DNA from: Clostridia bacterium
Lineage (GTDB): Bacteria; Bacillota; Clostridia; Christensenellales; Borkfalkiaceae
NCBI GenBank assembly: GCA_021204825.1
Contig: JAJPYR010000009.1
Coordinates: 1 to 43,898 of the forward strand
Length of the DNA stretch: 43,898 nt
Reading direction: 5' to 3'
The notes under the pieces are model-generated. The model had not been told where the DNA came from and searched no databases. It was given only the letters and a program-made list of their open reading frames with translations. A program made the position numbers and the translations under genes. Position 1 is the first letter of the stretch. Every line of letters starts with the position of its first letter. Positions 9,937 to 17,983 of this stretch are shown here, piece after piece.

Positions 9937-10353
9937 TCACTCACATCCTGCACAGGAGAAAACCGCGACAAGTATGAGTGCCCAGAAAATAAATGTTATG
10001 ACGCTGAAGAACTTGCCTATGATTGCAAGGTTGCTGGCTGTGGGGTACTTGGATGCCTGCTTCTCCCCTATAAAGCACAGAATGTATGAAATGACGCTTG
10101 CGACACAGAAGGCCGCGCTTAAGATGACGGACAGAAGGGACAGTATGAAGCCTATAAGCCCGCACCAGTTCATGCTCTTCCTGAACTGCTTTCTCTTCTG
10201 CTTCTTGTACGGGTCATCCGTCTGCTCCGGGATATGCTGAGAGGCGATCCTGTTCCTGTCTTTCTTGCCGCCAGCAGGAACCGGCGTGCCGCATATGGGA
10301 CATACCGTCTCACTGTCATCCAGCATTTTTCCGCAGTTGCGGCAGTACTTCAT
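9937..10353 (-). CDS. Zinc-ribbon membrane protein
   Basis: A 138-aa protein with an N-terminal ribbon (MKYCRNCGKMLDDSETVCPIC, two CxxC), a polar basic linker (KKQKRKQFRKSMN) and two long hydrophobic segments (about residues 61-95 and 106-134) separated by a short polar loop (GEKQASKYPTASN). The basic patch before the first segment predicts a cytosolic N-terminus. It ends in CAGCE. Function unknown. It has its own promoter and terminator within the paralogue array. Confidence 0.85.
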   Translation of the reverse strand: MKYCRNCGKMLDDSETVCPICGTPVPAGGKKDRNRIASQHIPEQTDDPYKKQKRKQFRKSMNWCGLIGFILSLLSVILSAAFCVASVISYILCFIGEKQASKYPTASNLAIIGKFFSVITFIFWALILVAVFSCAGCE

Positions 10354-10379
10354 GCTCCGCCTCCCGTATCTTTGCCCCT

Positions 10380-10409
10380 AATATACTACACCCTGGGGGA
10401 GGGTGTCAA
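10380..10409 (-). promoter_or_regulatory. Promoter of zinc-ribbon gene 9937-10353
   Basis: TTGACA (10409-10404), 18 nt, TATATT (10385-10380), preceded by AAAAG as at 11033. Confidence 0.75.
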
Positions 10410-10493
10410 CTTTTCCGCACCCTCCTCACTCGCTCCTCTGTCCGGACAGGTCCCCTGCAAAAGACAGTGCCTTGCCGGCAGGAAAAGCAATTG

Positions 10494-10518
10494 AAAAACG
10501 GCTCCCTGACGGATGCCG
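10494..10518 (-). terminator. Terminator of zinc-ribbon gene 10551-10985
   Basis: CGGC-A-TCC and GGA-GCCG pair around a 5-nt loop and are followed by TTTTTC on the minus strand. Confidence 0.7.
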
Positions 10519-10550
10519 CTTCCCTCGAACAATGATGTAATTTCTGCGCG

Positions 10551-10985
10551 TTATGCGAGAATAGAAACAATGGCTGCACCTACGGTAATCCATATGATTG
10601 CCCAGAAGATGACTACTATAAGGTTGATTACAAATCCAGCAACAGTGACGCCGTTCCACCTGTTGCAGTTCTTCCTCCTTGCCATGCCCACAATGCTGCA
10701 GATAAAGCCAATAATCGGGGCAATGCAATAGAAAACACCGAGATAAAGTGAAAGGATGGCGATTATGAATCCTGCAAGCCCTGCACCGTTCTTAGCCTCA
10801 ACAACCGGATGAGGGGCAGACGAAGGCTGCCTGTATGAAGGCTGCTGATATGAAGGCTGCTGATACTGGGTCTGCTGAGGCCCGGGCTGGGGTGTTGTCG
10901 GCACAGAAGATCCTACGGGTGTGCCACAGCTGGGGCAGAACTTGGCCCCATCATTTATAAATGCTCCGCACTGCCTGCAATACAT
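10551..10985 (-). CDS. Zinc-ribbon membrane protein (DUF4190-like)
   Basis: A 144-aa protein with an N-terminal ribbon (MYCRQCGAFINDGAKFCPSC), a linker containing YQQPSYQQPSYRQPS repeats, and the family hydrophobic pair (about residues 68-97 and 112-142) around ARRKNCNRWNGVTVAGF. The RKxCNxxNGVxxAG segment is shared with the protein at 8787-9275 and marks them as close paralogues. AGGAGG is 9-10 nt before the start. It lies just downstream of tuf but has its own promoter. Confidence 0.87.
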   Translation of the reverse strand: MYCRQCGAFINDGAKFCPSCGTPVGSSVPTTPQPGPQQTQYQQPSYQQPSYRQPSSAPHPVVEAKNGAGLAGFIIAILSLYLGVFYCIAPIIGFICSIVGMARRKNCNRWNGVTVAGFVINLIVVIFWAIIWITVGAAIVSILA

Positions 10986-11032
10986 GGATAAATCCCTCCT
11001 GGTATAAAGTGTTTCTCATGTCTCACACAGTC

Positions 11033-11062
11033 AATATACAACTTTTCCCATTAAAATGTCAA
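11033..11062 (-). promoter_or_regulatory. Promoter of zinc-ribbon gene 10551-10985
   Basis: TTGACA (11062-11057), 18 nt ending in GTTG, TATATT (11038-11033). Confidence 0.75.
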
Positions 11063-11453
11063 CACATCCGGGCAATTTGTCGCAATTGATTTCAGCATTA
11101 GTTTCAGCATTGGTTTCACGCCAGCACAAAGGACCGGCACCTGCCCCCACTTACGCAGACACAGTATTACAGGACAGAAAAAACAACCGCATGCCCTGCT
11201 GTCCCCCTCGGAGAGGGCCTTGACACAGCTCGCAAAACTGTAAGGATTTTTTGGCAAACAAATGTTTGTCAACGATTCCAATTGATCCGTTTTGTTAATT
11301 ATCCGTTTTGTTAATATATATGTGCATATTTGATTTTACGCACAGTTTGGTAAGCGGGAAAGTTAAGAAATCGTACAGATATGATGGCTGGAAAATGGCC
11401 AAAAGAAGACCTTGCAGTAACAGCAGGGACCTGTGCGCATCTGAAAGATGTCA
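11063..11453. other. Intergenic stretch downstream of tuf
   Basis: A 390-nt gene-free region. It has a 16-bp unit (ATCCGTTTTGTTAATT) repeated in tandem at 11285-11316, and a short dyad CAAACA-AAT-GTTTG-like site near 11254-11268. No ORF here looks real. Confidence 0.6.
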
Positions 11454-11484
11454 AAAGGGTCATGGCTTTGGACCATGACCCTTT
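11454..11484 (-). terminator. Terminator of tuf
   Basis: A perfect 12-bp stem (AAAGGGTCATGG and its complement, 7-nt loop) lies 31 nt after the tuf stop. T-runs occur on both strands, so it can work both ways. Confidence 0.9.
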
Positions 11485-11514
11485 GAAGTCTTTATGTACG
11501 GACTCTGACGGGAA

Positions 11515-12732
11515 TCAGAGAACCTTTACGATTGTGCCGGAGCCTACTGTGTGGCCGCCCTCACGGATTGCGAAACGAAGCTTCTCTTCTACTGCAACCG
11601 GCTTGATGAGCTCTACAGTGATCTCTACGTTGTCTCCGGGCATTACCATCTCGACGCCTTCGGGAAGGTCGATGGAACCGGTAACGTCTGTCGTTCTGAT
11701 GAAGAACTGAGGACGATAGTGGTTGAAGAACGGTGTGTGACGGCCGCCCTCGTCTGCCTTGAGGACATATACCTGGGCTGTGAACTTCGTGGATGTCTTG
11801 ATGGAGCCGGGCTTTGCGATAACCTGTCCCTTCTCAACTCCGCGGCGCTCAATGCCACGAAGGAGTGCGCCGATGTTGTATCCGGCGATTGCTTCGTCCA
11901 CGCTCTTGTGGAACATCTCAAGTCCGGTGATGACTGTTCCGACGGGACGGTCAACGAGGCCAACGATCTCGGCGGGATCGCCTACATGAGCCTTGCCTCT
12001 CTCAACACGGCCGGTAGCAACGGTGCCGCGTCCGGAGATAGTGAACACGTCCTCTACGGGAAGAAGGAACGGCTTGTCGGTGTCTCTCTGAGGAGTGGGG
12101 ATGTAGGTGTCTACTGCATCGAGGAGCTCAAGAACGCACTGGCACTCAGGAGCGCTGAGAATCTCTTCGGGAGAGCAGCCGGATGTGGACTTCTCGAGAG
12201 CCTTGAGGGCGGAACCCTTGATGATGGGAATGTCATCGCCGGGGAATCCGTACTCGTTGAGCAGGTCTCTTATCTCCATCTCTACGAGCTCGATGAGCTC
12301 GGGGTCATCCATCTGGTCTGTCTTGTTGAGGAAGACTACGATGTAAGGAACGCCTACCTGACGGGCAAGAAGCACGTGCTCTCTTGTCTGAGGCATCGGG
12401 CCGTCGGAAGCGGCTACAACGAGGATTGCGCCGTCCATCTGTGCTGCGCCGGTGATCATGTTCTTGATGTAATCTGCATGGCCCGGGCAGTCAACGTGTG
12501 CATAGTGACGCTTGTCTGTCTCATACTCTACGTGTGCGGTGTTGATTGTTATGCCACGTGCCTTCTCTTCGGGAGCCTTATCGATCTCCTCGTACTTCAT
12601 CTTCTTAGCCTGCCCCTTGCACGCCAATATCATAGTGATAGCTGCGGTCAGGGTGGTTTTGCCATGGTCAACATGTCCGATCGTGCCAATGTTGACATGG
12701 GGCTTACTGCTGTCATACTTAGCCTTTGCCAT
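11515..12732 (-). CDS. tuf: Elongation factor Tu
   Basis: A 405-aa GTPase that brings aminoacyl-tRNA to the ribosome. Motifs: GHVDHGKT P-loop (19-26), switch I with [19 protein letters not shown], and NKTD in place of the usual NKCD. Domains 2 and 3 are complete, ending SGTIVKVL. Start is the MAK with AAAGGAG 10 nt upstream; the frame runs further upstream only through leader sequence. It is the last gene of the str cluster but has a 330-nt gap before it with its own TATAAT promoter, so it is probably expressed partly on its own. Confidence 0.98.
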   Translation of the reverse strand: MAKAKYDSSKPHVNIGTIGHVDHGKTTLTAAITMILACKGQAKKMKYEEIDKAPEEKARGITINTAHVEYETDKRHYAHVDCPGHADYIKNMITGAAQMDGAILVVAASDGPMPQTREHVLLARQVGVPYIVVFLNKTDQMDDPELIELVEMEIRDLLNEYGFPGDDIPIIKGSALKALEKSTSGCSPEEILSAPECQCVLELLDAVDTYIPTPQRDTDKPFLLPVEDVFTISGRGTVATGRVERGKAHVGDPAEIVGLVDRPVGTVITGLEMFHKSVDEAIAGYNIGALLRGIERRGVEKGQVIAKPGSIKTSTKFTAQVYVLKADEGGRHTPFFNHYRPQFFIRTTDVTGSIDLPEGVEMVMPGDNVEITVELIKPVAVEEKLRFAIREGGHTVGSGTIVKVL

Positions 12733-13064
12733 TTTAAAATCTCCTTTAAAATTTATATACAATGATAACTAACTCGCCCCTTGGGCTATCGCAGCTATCT
12801 ATCATTGACATTATTGCCTGTCCGGACCTTATGGTCCTTCAATCGGCATTTTTGCCTCTTGTGCTTCCCATTATATCTTACTCATCTGAAAAACACAATT
12901 AAAACACGGTCAAAATACAAATTTTGTTTCCGCGCAGACGTCCTGCCGGCGTCTTTGACGCCCTTGAAAAGGCGCCAAATGCCTTGAGCCCTCGCGGACT
13001 TGCAGTGTCCTGCACGGACCAGCCGTGTCAGTTTATGGCAAGTGCCGGAGCACCCGGCCAAAGC
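12733..13064 (-). other. fusA-tuf spacer and tuf leader
   Basis: A 332-nt spacer. Between fusA and the tuf promoter it holds a perfect hairpin GGCGTC-AAA-GACGCC and the GC-rich arms CCGGC/GCCGG near 13065, neither with a T-run. The tuf leader (about 130 nt) holds a small hairpin GGACC-ATAA-GGTCC. Confidence 0.6.
12870..12898 (-). promoter_or_regulatory. Internal promoter of tuf
   Basis: TTGTGT (12898-12893), 17 nt, TATAAT (12875-12870). The same TTGTGT-17-TATAAT pair drives feoA (39535-39563). Confidence 0.75.
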
Positions 13065-15176
13065 TTATCTGCCGGCCGGCTTGTTGCGGGCCACGATGAC
13101 CTTCTCGCTCACGGACTTGGGAACTTCTGCGTAGTGGTCGAACTGCATCGTGAACTGGCCGCGGCCCTGGGTGCGGGAACGAAGGTCCGTTGCATAGCCG
13201 AACATCTCGGAAAGGGGCACCTGCGCGTCCACGACTTTGGCGCCTGCACGGTCATCCGTGGAGACTATGGTGCCTCTGCGGGCCGTTATGTTGCCCATTA
13301 TGTCTCCGAAGTAGTCTTCGGGCACAATGATTTCCACACGCATTATGGGTTCCAGAAGGACAGGATGGGCCTTGGCCATGCCGTCCTTGAAGGCCATGGA
13401 GCCTGCTATCTGGAAGGCCATTTCAGAGGAGTCCACTTCGTGGAAGGAGCCGTCATACACCTGCACCTTGAAGTCCACTACCTCGTACCCTGCAAGGAAG
13501 CCGTTCTTGGCTGCGCCGCGGACGCCCTTGTCTATGGCCGGTATGAACTCCTTGGGGATGGAGCCGCCTACGGTAACATCCTCAAAGCTGTATCCCTCGC
13601 CCATCTTGGCGGGTATGAGATGGAGCTTGCAGTGTCCGTACTGGCCCTTGCCTCCGGACTGGCGCTTGTACAGGCCTTCGCAGTCCACGGCCTCGCGTAT
13701 GGTCTCGCGGTATGCAACCTGCGGGGCGCCTACGTTGGCCTCCACCTTGAACTCACGGAGCAGCCTGTCCACGATTATGTCCAGATGAAGCTCTCCCATT
13801 CCGGCTATTATGGTTTGGCCTGTCTCCTGGTCTGTATATGTCTTGAATGTGGGGTCCTCTTCGGCGAGCTTTATGAGGGCCATCGTCATCTTTTCCTGAG
13901 AGGCCTTGGTCTTGGGCTCTATGGATAGCTGGATGACGGGGTCTGCAAATGTCATCTGCTCCAGGACAATGGGCTTGTCCTTGTCACAGAGGGTGTCGCC
14001 TGTCGTGGTGTTCTTGAGGCCTATGATTGCGCATATGTCCCCGGAATACACCCTGGGTATCTCGGTCCTGGAGTTGGCGTGCATCTGCACAAGCCTGCCT
14101 ACGCGCTCCGTTATCTCCTTTGTGGAGTTGTACACGTATGAGCCGGCGTCCAGAGTGCCGGAGTATACTCTGAAGTATGCAAGCCTGCCCACGAAGGGGT
14201 CTGTGGCTATCTTGAACGCAAGCCCTGCGAAGGGCTCTTCATCGTCCGTCTTCCTCTCTTCCTGCTCGCCCGTCTTGGGGTTGACGCCCAGGACATGAGC
14301 CACGTCCACAGGGGAGGGAAGGTAATCTATTATGGCGTCCAGAAGCATCTGGACTCCCTTGTTCCTGTAGGAAGAGCCGCAGAGCACCGGAGTGCACTGC
14401 ATTGCTATCGTGGCCTTGCGAAGGCCTCTGCGGATTTCGTCCGGAGTGAGCTCCATGGTCTCAAGAAACTTGTCCATGAGCTCATCATCCGCCTCAGCGG
14501 CCGCTTCCATGACCTTCATGCGGGCCTCCATGGCCTCATCCATCATGTCCGCGGGAATTTCCGCCTTGTGGTACAGCTTTCCGTCCTCAGAGTCATACAC
14601 TTCGGCAACCATGTCCACAAGGTCCACAATGCCTGTAAATGTATTCTCTTTGCCTATGGGAAGCTCCACCGGCACAGGGTTGGCGTTGAGCCTCTCCTTC
14701 ATCATCCGAATGGCCCTGTGATAATCCGCTCCCAGAATGTCCATCTTGTTAACGTACGCAATCCTGGGCACGTTATACTTGTCTGCCTGTCTCCATACGG
14801 TCTCAGACTGCGGCTCCACTCCGCCCTTGGCGCAGAAAGTCGCAACGGCTCCGTCCAGAACGCGCAAGGACCTTTCCACTTCCACTGTGAAGTCCACATG
14901 CCCCGGCGTGTCTATTATGTTTATCCTGCACTCATCCTTCTTGGTCTGGCCCGACCTTGTCCAGTGGCACGTGGTTGCGGCGGAGGTAATGGTAATCCCT
15001 CTCTCCTGCTCCTGCACCATCCAGTCCATGGTGGCCTCGCCCTCATGCACTTCACCGATCTTGTGGTTTATGCCGGTGTAGTACAGAATTCGCTCCGTAG
15101 TCGTAGTCTTCCCGGCGTCTATGTGCGCCATGATGCCAATGTTTCTCGTATGAAGCAAATCGTAATCTCTGGCCAT
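13065..15176 (-). CDS. fusA: Elongation factor G
   Basis: A 703-aa ribosomal translocase. The P-loop is AHIDAGKTT (17-25), followed by DTPGHVDF and NKMD. Domain IV motifs ([28 protein letters not shown]) and the C-terminal domain V are complete. The start has GAGGT a few bases upstream and lies 15 nt after rpsG, which means the two are co-transcribed. Length is typical (about 690-705 aa). Confidence 0.98.
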   Translation of the reverse strand: MARDYDLLHTRNIGIMAHIDAGKTTTTERILYYTGINHKIGEVHEGEATMDWMVQEQERGITITSAATTCHWTRSGQTKKDECRINIIDTPGHVDFTVEVERSLRVLDGAVATFCAKGGVEPQSETVWRQADKYNVPRIAYVNKMDILGADYHRAIRMMKERLNANPVPVELPIGKENTFTGIVDLVDMVAEVYDSEDGKLYHKAEIPADMMDEAMEARMKVMEAAAEADDELMDKFLETMELTPDEIRRGLRKATIAMQCTPVLCGSSYRNKGVQMLLDAIIDYLPSPVDVAHVLGVNPKTGEQEERKTDDEEPFAGLAFKIATDPFVGRLAYFRVYSGTLDAGSYVYNSTKEITERVGRLVQMHANSRTEIPRVYSGDICAIIGLKNTTTGDTLCDKDKPIVLEQMTFADPVIQLSIEPKTKASQEKMTMALIKLAEEDPTFKTYTDQETGQTIIAGMGELHLDIIVDRLLREFKVEANVGAPQVAYRETIREAVDCEGLYKRQSGGKGQYGHCKLHLIPAKMGEGYSFEDVTVGGSIPKEFIPAIDKGVRGAAKNGFLAGYEVVDFKVQVYDGSFHEVDSSEMAFQIAGSMAFKDGMAKAHPVLLEPIMRVEIIVPEDYFGDIMGNITARRGTIVSTDDRAGAKVVDAQVPLSEMFGYATDLRSRTQGRGQFTMQFDHYAEVPKSVSEKVIVARNKPAGR

Positions 15177-15191
15177 GCTATACCTCTATCA

Positions 15192-15662
15192 TCAGAATCT
15201 GAAATGTGCGAACGCCTTGTTCGCTTCAGCCATTCGATGGGTATCCTCTTTCTTCTTCACTGCGCCGCCCGCATTGTTATATGCATCTATAAGTTCTGCG
15301 GCAAGCTTGGCGCTCATCCCCCTTTCGGAGCGCTTCCTTGTGCTGATTACCAGCCACCTGATAGCCAAAGTCTGGCGTCTCTCAGGTCTTATCTCGAGGG
15401 GCACCTGATAATTGGCGCCACCGATTCTCCTGGCCTTGACCTCAAGCACGGGCATGATGTTGCCGAGCGCCTGGTCGAAAATCTCCATCGCGTCCTTATT
15501 AAGCTTCTTGCTCATTGTCTCGAACGCGTCATAAACTATCTTCTGCGCCGTCCCGCGCTTTCCGTCCTCCATGATCTGGTTGATGAGCTTGGTCACAACC
15601 TTGGAGTTGTACACGGGATCGGGCAATACGTCCCTCTTGGGAACACTGCCTCTTCTGGGCAT
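15192..15662 (-). CDS. rpsG: Small ribosomal subunit protein S7
   Basis: A 156-aa protein that nucleates assembly of the 3' domain of 16S rRNA. It begins [20 protein letters not shown] and holds the conserved [20 protein letters not shown] segment (here [10 protein letters not shown]) and the C-terminal [25 protein letters not shown] is 8 nt before the ATG. It is second in the str cluster but is separated from rpsL by 361 nt that contain a good promoter and stable stems, whereas this spacer is usually short. Confidence 0.98.
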   Translation of the reverse strand: MPRRGSVPKRDVLPDPVYNSKVVTKLINQIMEDGKRGTAQKIVYDAFETMSKKLNKDAMEIFDQALGNIMPVLEVKARRIGGANYQVPLEIRPERRQTLAIRWLVISTRKRSERGMSAKLAAELIDAYNNAGGAVKKKEDTHRMAEANKAFAHFRF

Positions 15663-16023
15663 TCTGTCATCCTCCTGAATAAATTTAAGGGTCTTGACTT
15701 AAATAAGCCGTTACTTGCCTGACGCTAAGCTCCCGTCCCTGTGACTTCCGGTCCCTTTCCTTCCGGCACCGCATTCCGGCAACAGCCTTCATGCGCACCT
15801 TCTTTCAGAGGCCCGCCTGCAGGGCATCGCTGCCATCAGGTAGCAATCCTTCTCCGCCGCCCGCCAAATCACGGCGGCGAATACTGCCTACTTTTCATCG
15901 GTTATAAAGGGTCATATATTCCGAAGCAAGTAGGATGGATTCATTATGAATCCCTTAAATATCGCAGCTTTTCAAGCTGCCTGCATTACGGTTCTGTCTG
16001 TGTACACAGGCCTGAAGTCCGGA
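15663..16023 (-). other. Long structured rpsL-rpsG spacer
   Basis: 361 nt with no credible ORF. On the minus strand it contains CAGCTT-GAA-AAGCTG, then the promoter at 15901-15929, then a 7-bp GC stem CGCCGCC/GGCGGCG (about 15855-15880) and TTCCGG/CCGGAA elements before the rpsG ribosome site. This looks like a regulated leader; S7 is known to repress through this spacer in E. coli. Confidence 0.55.
15901..15929 (-). promoter_or_regulatory. Internal promoter ahead of rpsG
   Basis: TTGCTT (15929-15924), 17 nt, TATAAC (15906-15901) on the minus strand. The transcript would have a leader of roughly 230 nt. Confidence 0.5.
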
Positions 16024-16398
16024 TCAGGACTTGGGTCTCTTTGCGCCGTACAGGGACCTGGACTGTCTTCTCTTGGAAACTCCGGCCGTATCCAGCGCGC
16101 CACGGATGATGTGATAACGCACACCGGGCAGATCCTTGACTCTTCCGCCTCTGATAAGCACAGAAGAATGCTCCTGAAGATTGTGGCCTTCTCCGGGAAT
16201 GTATACGATACCTTCCTGCTTGTTGGTCAATCTCACTCTGGCAATCTTTCTTATTGCTGAGTTAGGCTTCTTAGGAGTCGTGGTTGATACGGAAAGGCAC
16301 ACGCCGCGCTTTTGAGGGCACGAGTCCAGTATAGGAGACTTGCTCTTATACTCCTTCCTCTCTCTGCCATGTCTGATGAGCTGATTGATTGTGGGCAT
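16024..16398 (-). CDS. rpsL: Small ribosomal subunit protein S12
   Basis: A 124-aa decoding-centre protein. It starts [13 protein letters not shown], has [12 protein letters not shown] SCPQKRGVC, the streptomycin-determinant loop [10 protein letters not shown], and [14 protein letters not shown], and ends KRPKS. AAGGAGG is 8 nt before the ATG. First gene of the str cluster; a strong promoter lies about 215 nt upstream. The residues that match known streptomycin-resistance sites are wild type by eye. Confidence 0.98.
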   Translation of the reverse strand: MPTINQLIRHGRERKEYKSKSPILDSCPQKRGVCLSVSTTTPKKPNSAIRKIARVRLTNKQEGIVYIPGEGHNLQEHSSVLIRGGRVKDLPGVRYHIIRGALDTAGVSKRRQSRSLYGAKRPKS

Positions 16399-16613
16399 AT
16401 CTTAACCTCCTTGTTTTGCTCAAGCCGCGGACAGGCGTCCGCCGCTCTGCGGAATATATTGCCCTTTCGCACCGTACCCTTAAAACGGCCTCCAGGGGAA
16501 CATGCTGATCCTGCGCAGCCCTTGAAAGGGCCTGCATTATTAATAAATATGTAGTGCTCTGTGGAAATTTTTGCAGTACGCAAAAACACCTGTCGGCATA
16601 ACAAGCAATTGCA
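16399..16613 (-). other. rpsL leader
   Basis: A leader of about 210 nt with two stems: GCCCTT-TC-AAGGGC near 16523-16540 and GCGGAC-GCCT-GTCCGC near 16428-16443, the latter just before the ribosome-binding site. It may carry ribosomal-protein feedback control. Confidence 0.5.
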
Positions 16614-16642
16614 ATTTTACCAAACCAAACGGGGAATGTCAA
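16614..16642 (-). promoter_or_regulatory. str operon promoter
   Basis: TTGACA (16642-16637), 17 nt, TAAAAT (16619-16614) on the minus strand. Confidence 0.85.
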
Positions 16643-16769
16643 ATGAAATGCGAAGCTTTCCGGACCTCAGCGGGCGGAAATTTGCCCCGTAAAGGGCGCA
16701 TATCCCATATCCACACAGGGAAACAGGACAGGCCCCTTTGGCCTTGCATCCGGCCCGGCCCCGGCACAG

Positions 16770-16798
16770 AAAAAGGCGGGAGCTTAAGTACCCCCGCC
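16770..16798 (-). terminator. Terminator of the thioesterase gene
   Basis: GGCGGG and CCCGCC pair around an 11-12-nt loop and are followed by TTTTCTG on the minus strand, about 30 nt after the stop. Confidence 0.85.
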
Positions 16799-16826
16799 AT
16801 GAGTTCATATGTGCCGCATATGCAGG

Positions 16827-17567
16827 CTATTCATCTGTCTCATCCGTGAAGCAGAAGCGTGCGCGGAGCATCTCTGTGCCGTCCTTGCGGATCTGGAACG
16901 AGGCTGTGTCCCCTTCCTGTATGCGGTATATTGAAAGGGTGTCCCCTTCACGGCTCTCCTTTATGAAGTTCACGTCCAGCGAGGATATGCGCTTTGCAGT
17001 TAGGTATGCAGGGTCCAGGGTGCGGAGCATGTAGTCTATGTAGCGGGTGTTGTTGGTGTGACGGGTGAAGTCTATGTCATACCAGTTGACAGCGGTCCTG
17101 GTGACAAAATCCGTGTCCTCAAAATCCTGGGGGAGCTTGTCAAATGAGGGGTTTCCGTCATATATGTGTACGTTTTCCTGCAGGCAGGTGGTGTTGATTC
17201 TGCGTATGCGGCGGGCCGTGAGGTCTATGGCGCAGGTCTCAAAGTCCCCTGTGAAGACCATATTCCCGTCCTCATCCGTTGCCTTGATTTCTATTACCAT
17301 CCGGATGCCGTCCTTGCGGATTGTGTATGCGGAAACCGTCATCCTGCCCATCCACACGGGAAGCTTGCCGAAGGCTATCTTCATCTTGGTGATTACCCAG
17401 GCGGCATTGCTCTTCTCCTTCATGGTGCCGTTGTCTGCGCCAAGGGTGCCGTAATACTCCGTGAGCATGTCCTGGGTTATCATGGGCACTTCCATAACGG
17501 CAAGACGCCCGTACCTGTCTATGTCCGTATAACGGACCACCATTTCCCTTTCATACATGTCTTCCAT
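16827..17567 (-). CDS. Acyl-ACP thioesterase
   Basis: A 246-aa protein of the acyl-ACP thioesterase family (PF01643, double hotdog), which releases fatty acids from acyl carrier protein. The N-terminal hotdog begins YEREMVVRYTDIDRYGRL. The second carries VNWYDIDFTRHTNNTRYIDYM, the position of the family active-site N-x-H motif; here the Asn is Thr (T-R-H), a departure from the plant-type motif. The start is the Met with GGGGAC 7 nt upstream; a second Met 9 nt further in is possible. Single gene with promoter and terminator. A block of phased A/T repeats lies upstream of the promoter. Confidence 0.85.
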   Translation of the reverse strand: MEDMYEREMVVRYTDIDRYGRLAVMEVPMITQDMLTEYYGTLGADNGTMKEKSNAAWVITKMKIAFGKLPVWMGRMTVSAYTIRKDGIRMVIEIKATDEDGNMVFTGDFETCAIDLTARRIRRINTTCLQENVHIYDGNPSFDKLPQDFEDTDFVTRTAVNWYDIDFTRHTNNTRYIDYMLRTLDPAYLTAKRISSLDVNFIKESREGDTLSIYRIQEGDTASFQIRKDGTEMLRARFCFTDETDE

Positions 17568-17619
17568 ACTGTCTGTCCCCGGCCGCAGAGCGCGCATGCG
17601 CTCTGTCCCGCCACAGGAA

Positions 17620-17648
17620 AGTGTACTCCTGCGGTGCGGGATAGTCAA
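17620..17648 (-). promoter_or_regulatory. Thioesterase promoter
   Basis: TTGACT (17648-17643), 17 nt, TACACT (17625-17620) on the minus strand. Confidence 0.7.
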
Positions 17649-17706
17649 ATGAAATCCGGCCCTTGCAGTTTTCCGCACAGCAAAGCATGAATGAACCGGC
17701 CTTGTG

Positions 17707-17882
17707 TTTTTGTAAAAACAGAGGCTTTTTTACTTAACTTTTTGTAAAAACAAGGGTGCTTTTTACTTGGCTTTTTGTAAAACACTTGAATGAGACGGCA
17801 ATTATGCTTAATGAACAGTGTTGATTTTGTTCCCGAAAAAGTGTCATTTTTGTGGGTTGAAAAGCATGAAAAAGTGTCATTT
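17707..17882. repeat. Phased 32-33-bp A/T-rich repeats upstream of the thioesterase
   Basis: TTTTTGTAAAAACA occurs at 17707-17720 and 17739-17752, and a shorter TTTTTGTAAAACA at 17772-17784, spaced 32 and 33 bp. A second motif GAAAAAGTGTCATTT occurs at 17835-17849 and 17868-17882, again 33 bp apart. The region has no gene. Spacing near three helical turns suggests curved DNA or a multi-site operator 60-235 bp upstream of the thioesterase -35. Confidence 0.85.
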
Positions 17883-17926
17883 AGAGAGTCTGAAACGGAT
17901 AAAAAAGTGCACGGATAAGTGCAGAA

Positions 17927-17953
17927 CAGGCGGGAGCCTAAAGCCCTCGCCTG
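17927..17953 (-). terminator. Hairpin after the GH3 gene
   Basis: A 10-bp stem with one mismatch (CAGGCGAGGGC / GGCTCCCGCCTG) lies 30 nt past the stop. The nearest T-run is some 10 nt further, so termination strength is uncertain. Confidence 0.45.
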
Positions 17954-17983
17954 CCGTGCCGGTCATTTTATGACTGAATGAAA

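Noticed and set aside
11551..12765. 404-codon plus frame opposite tuf, and similar long frames opposite fusA, cysK and the rha genes
   Set aside because: These are antisense frames of highly conserved genes kept open by codon bias.
17707..17882. CRISPR array
   Set aside because: The repeats are A/T-rich, imperfect, only two or three copies, and the spacers are too short and not distinct.
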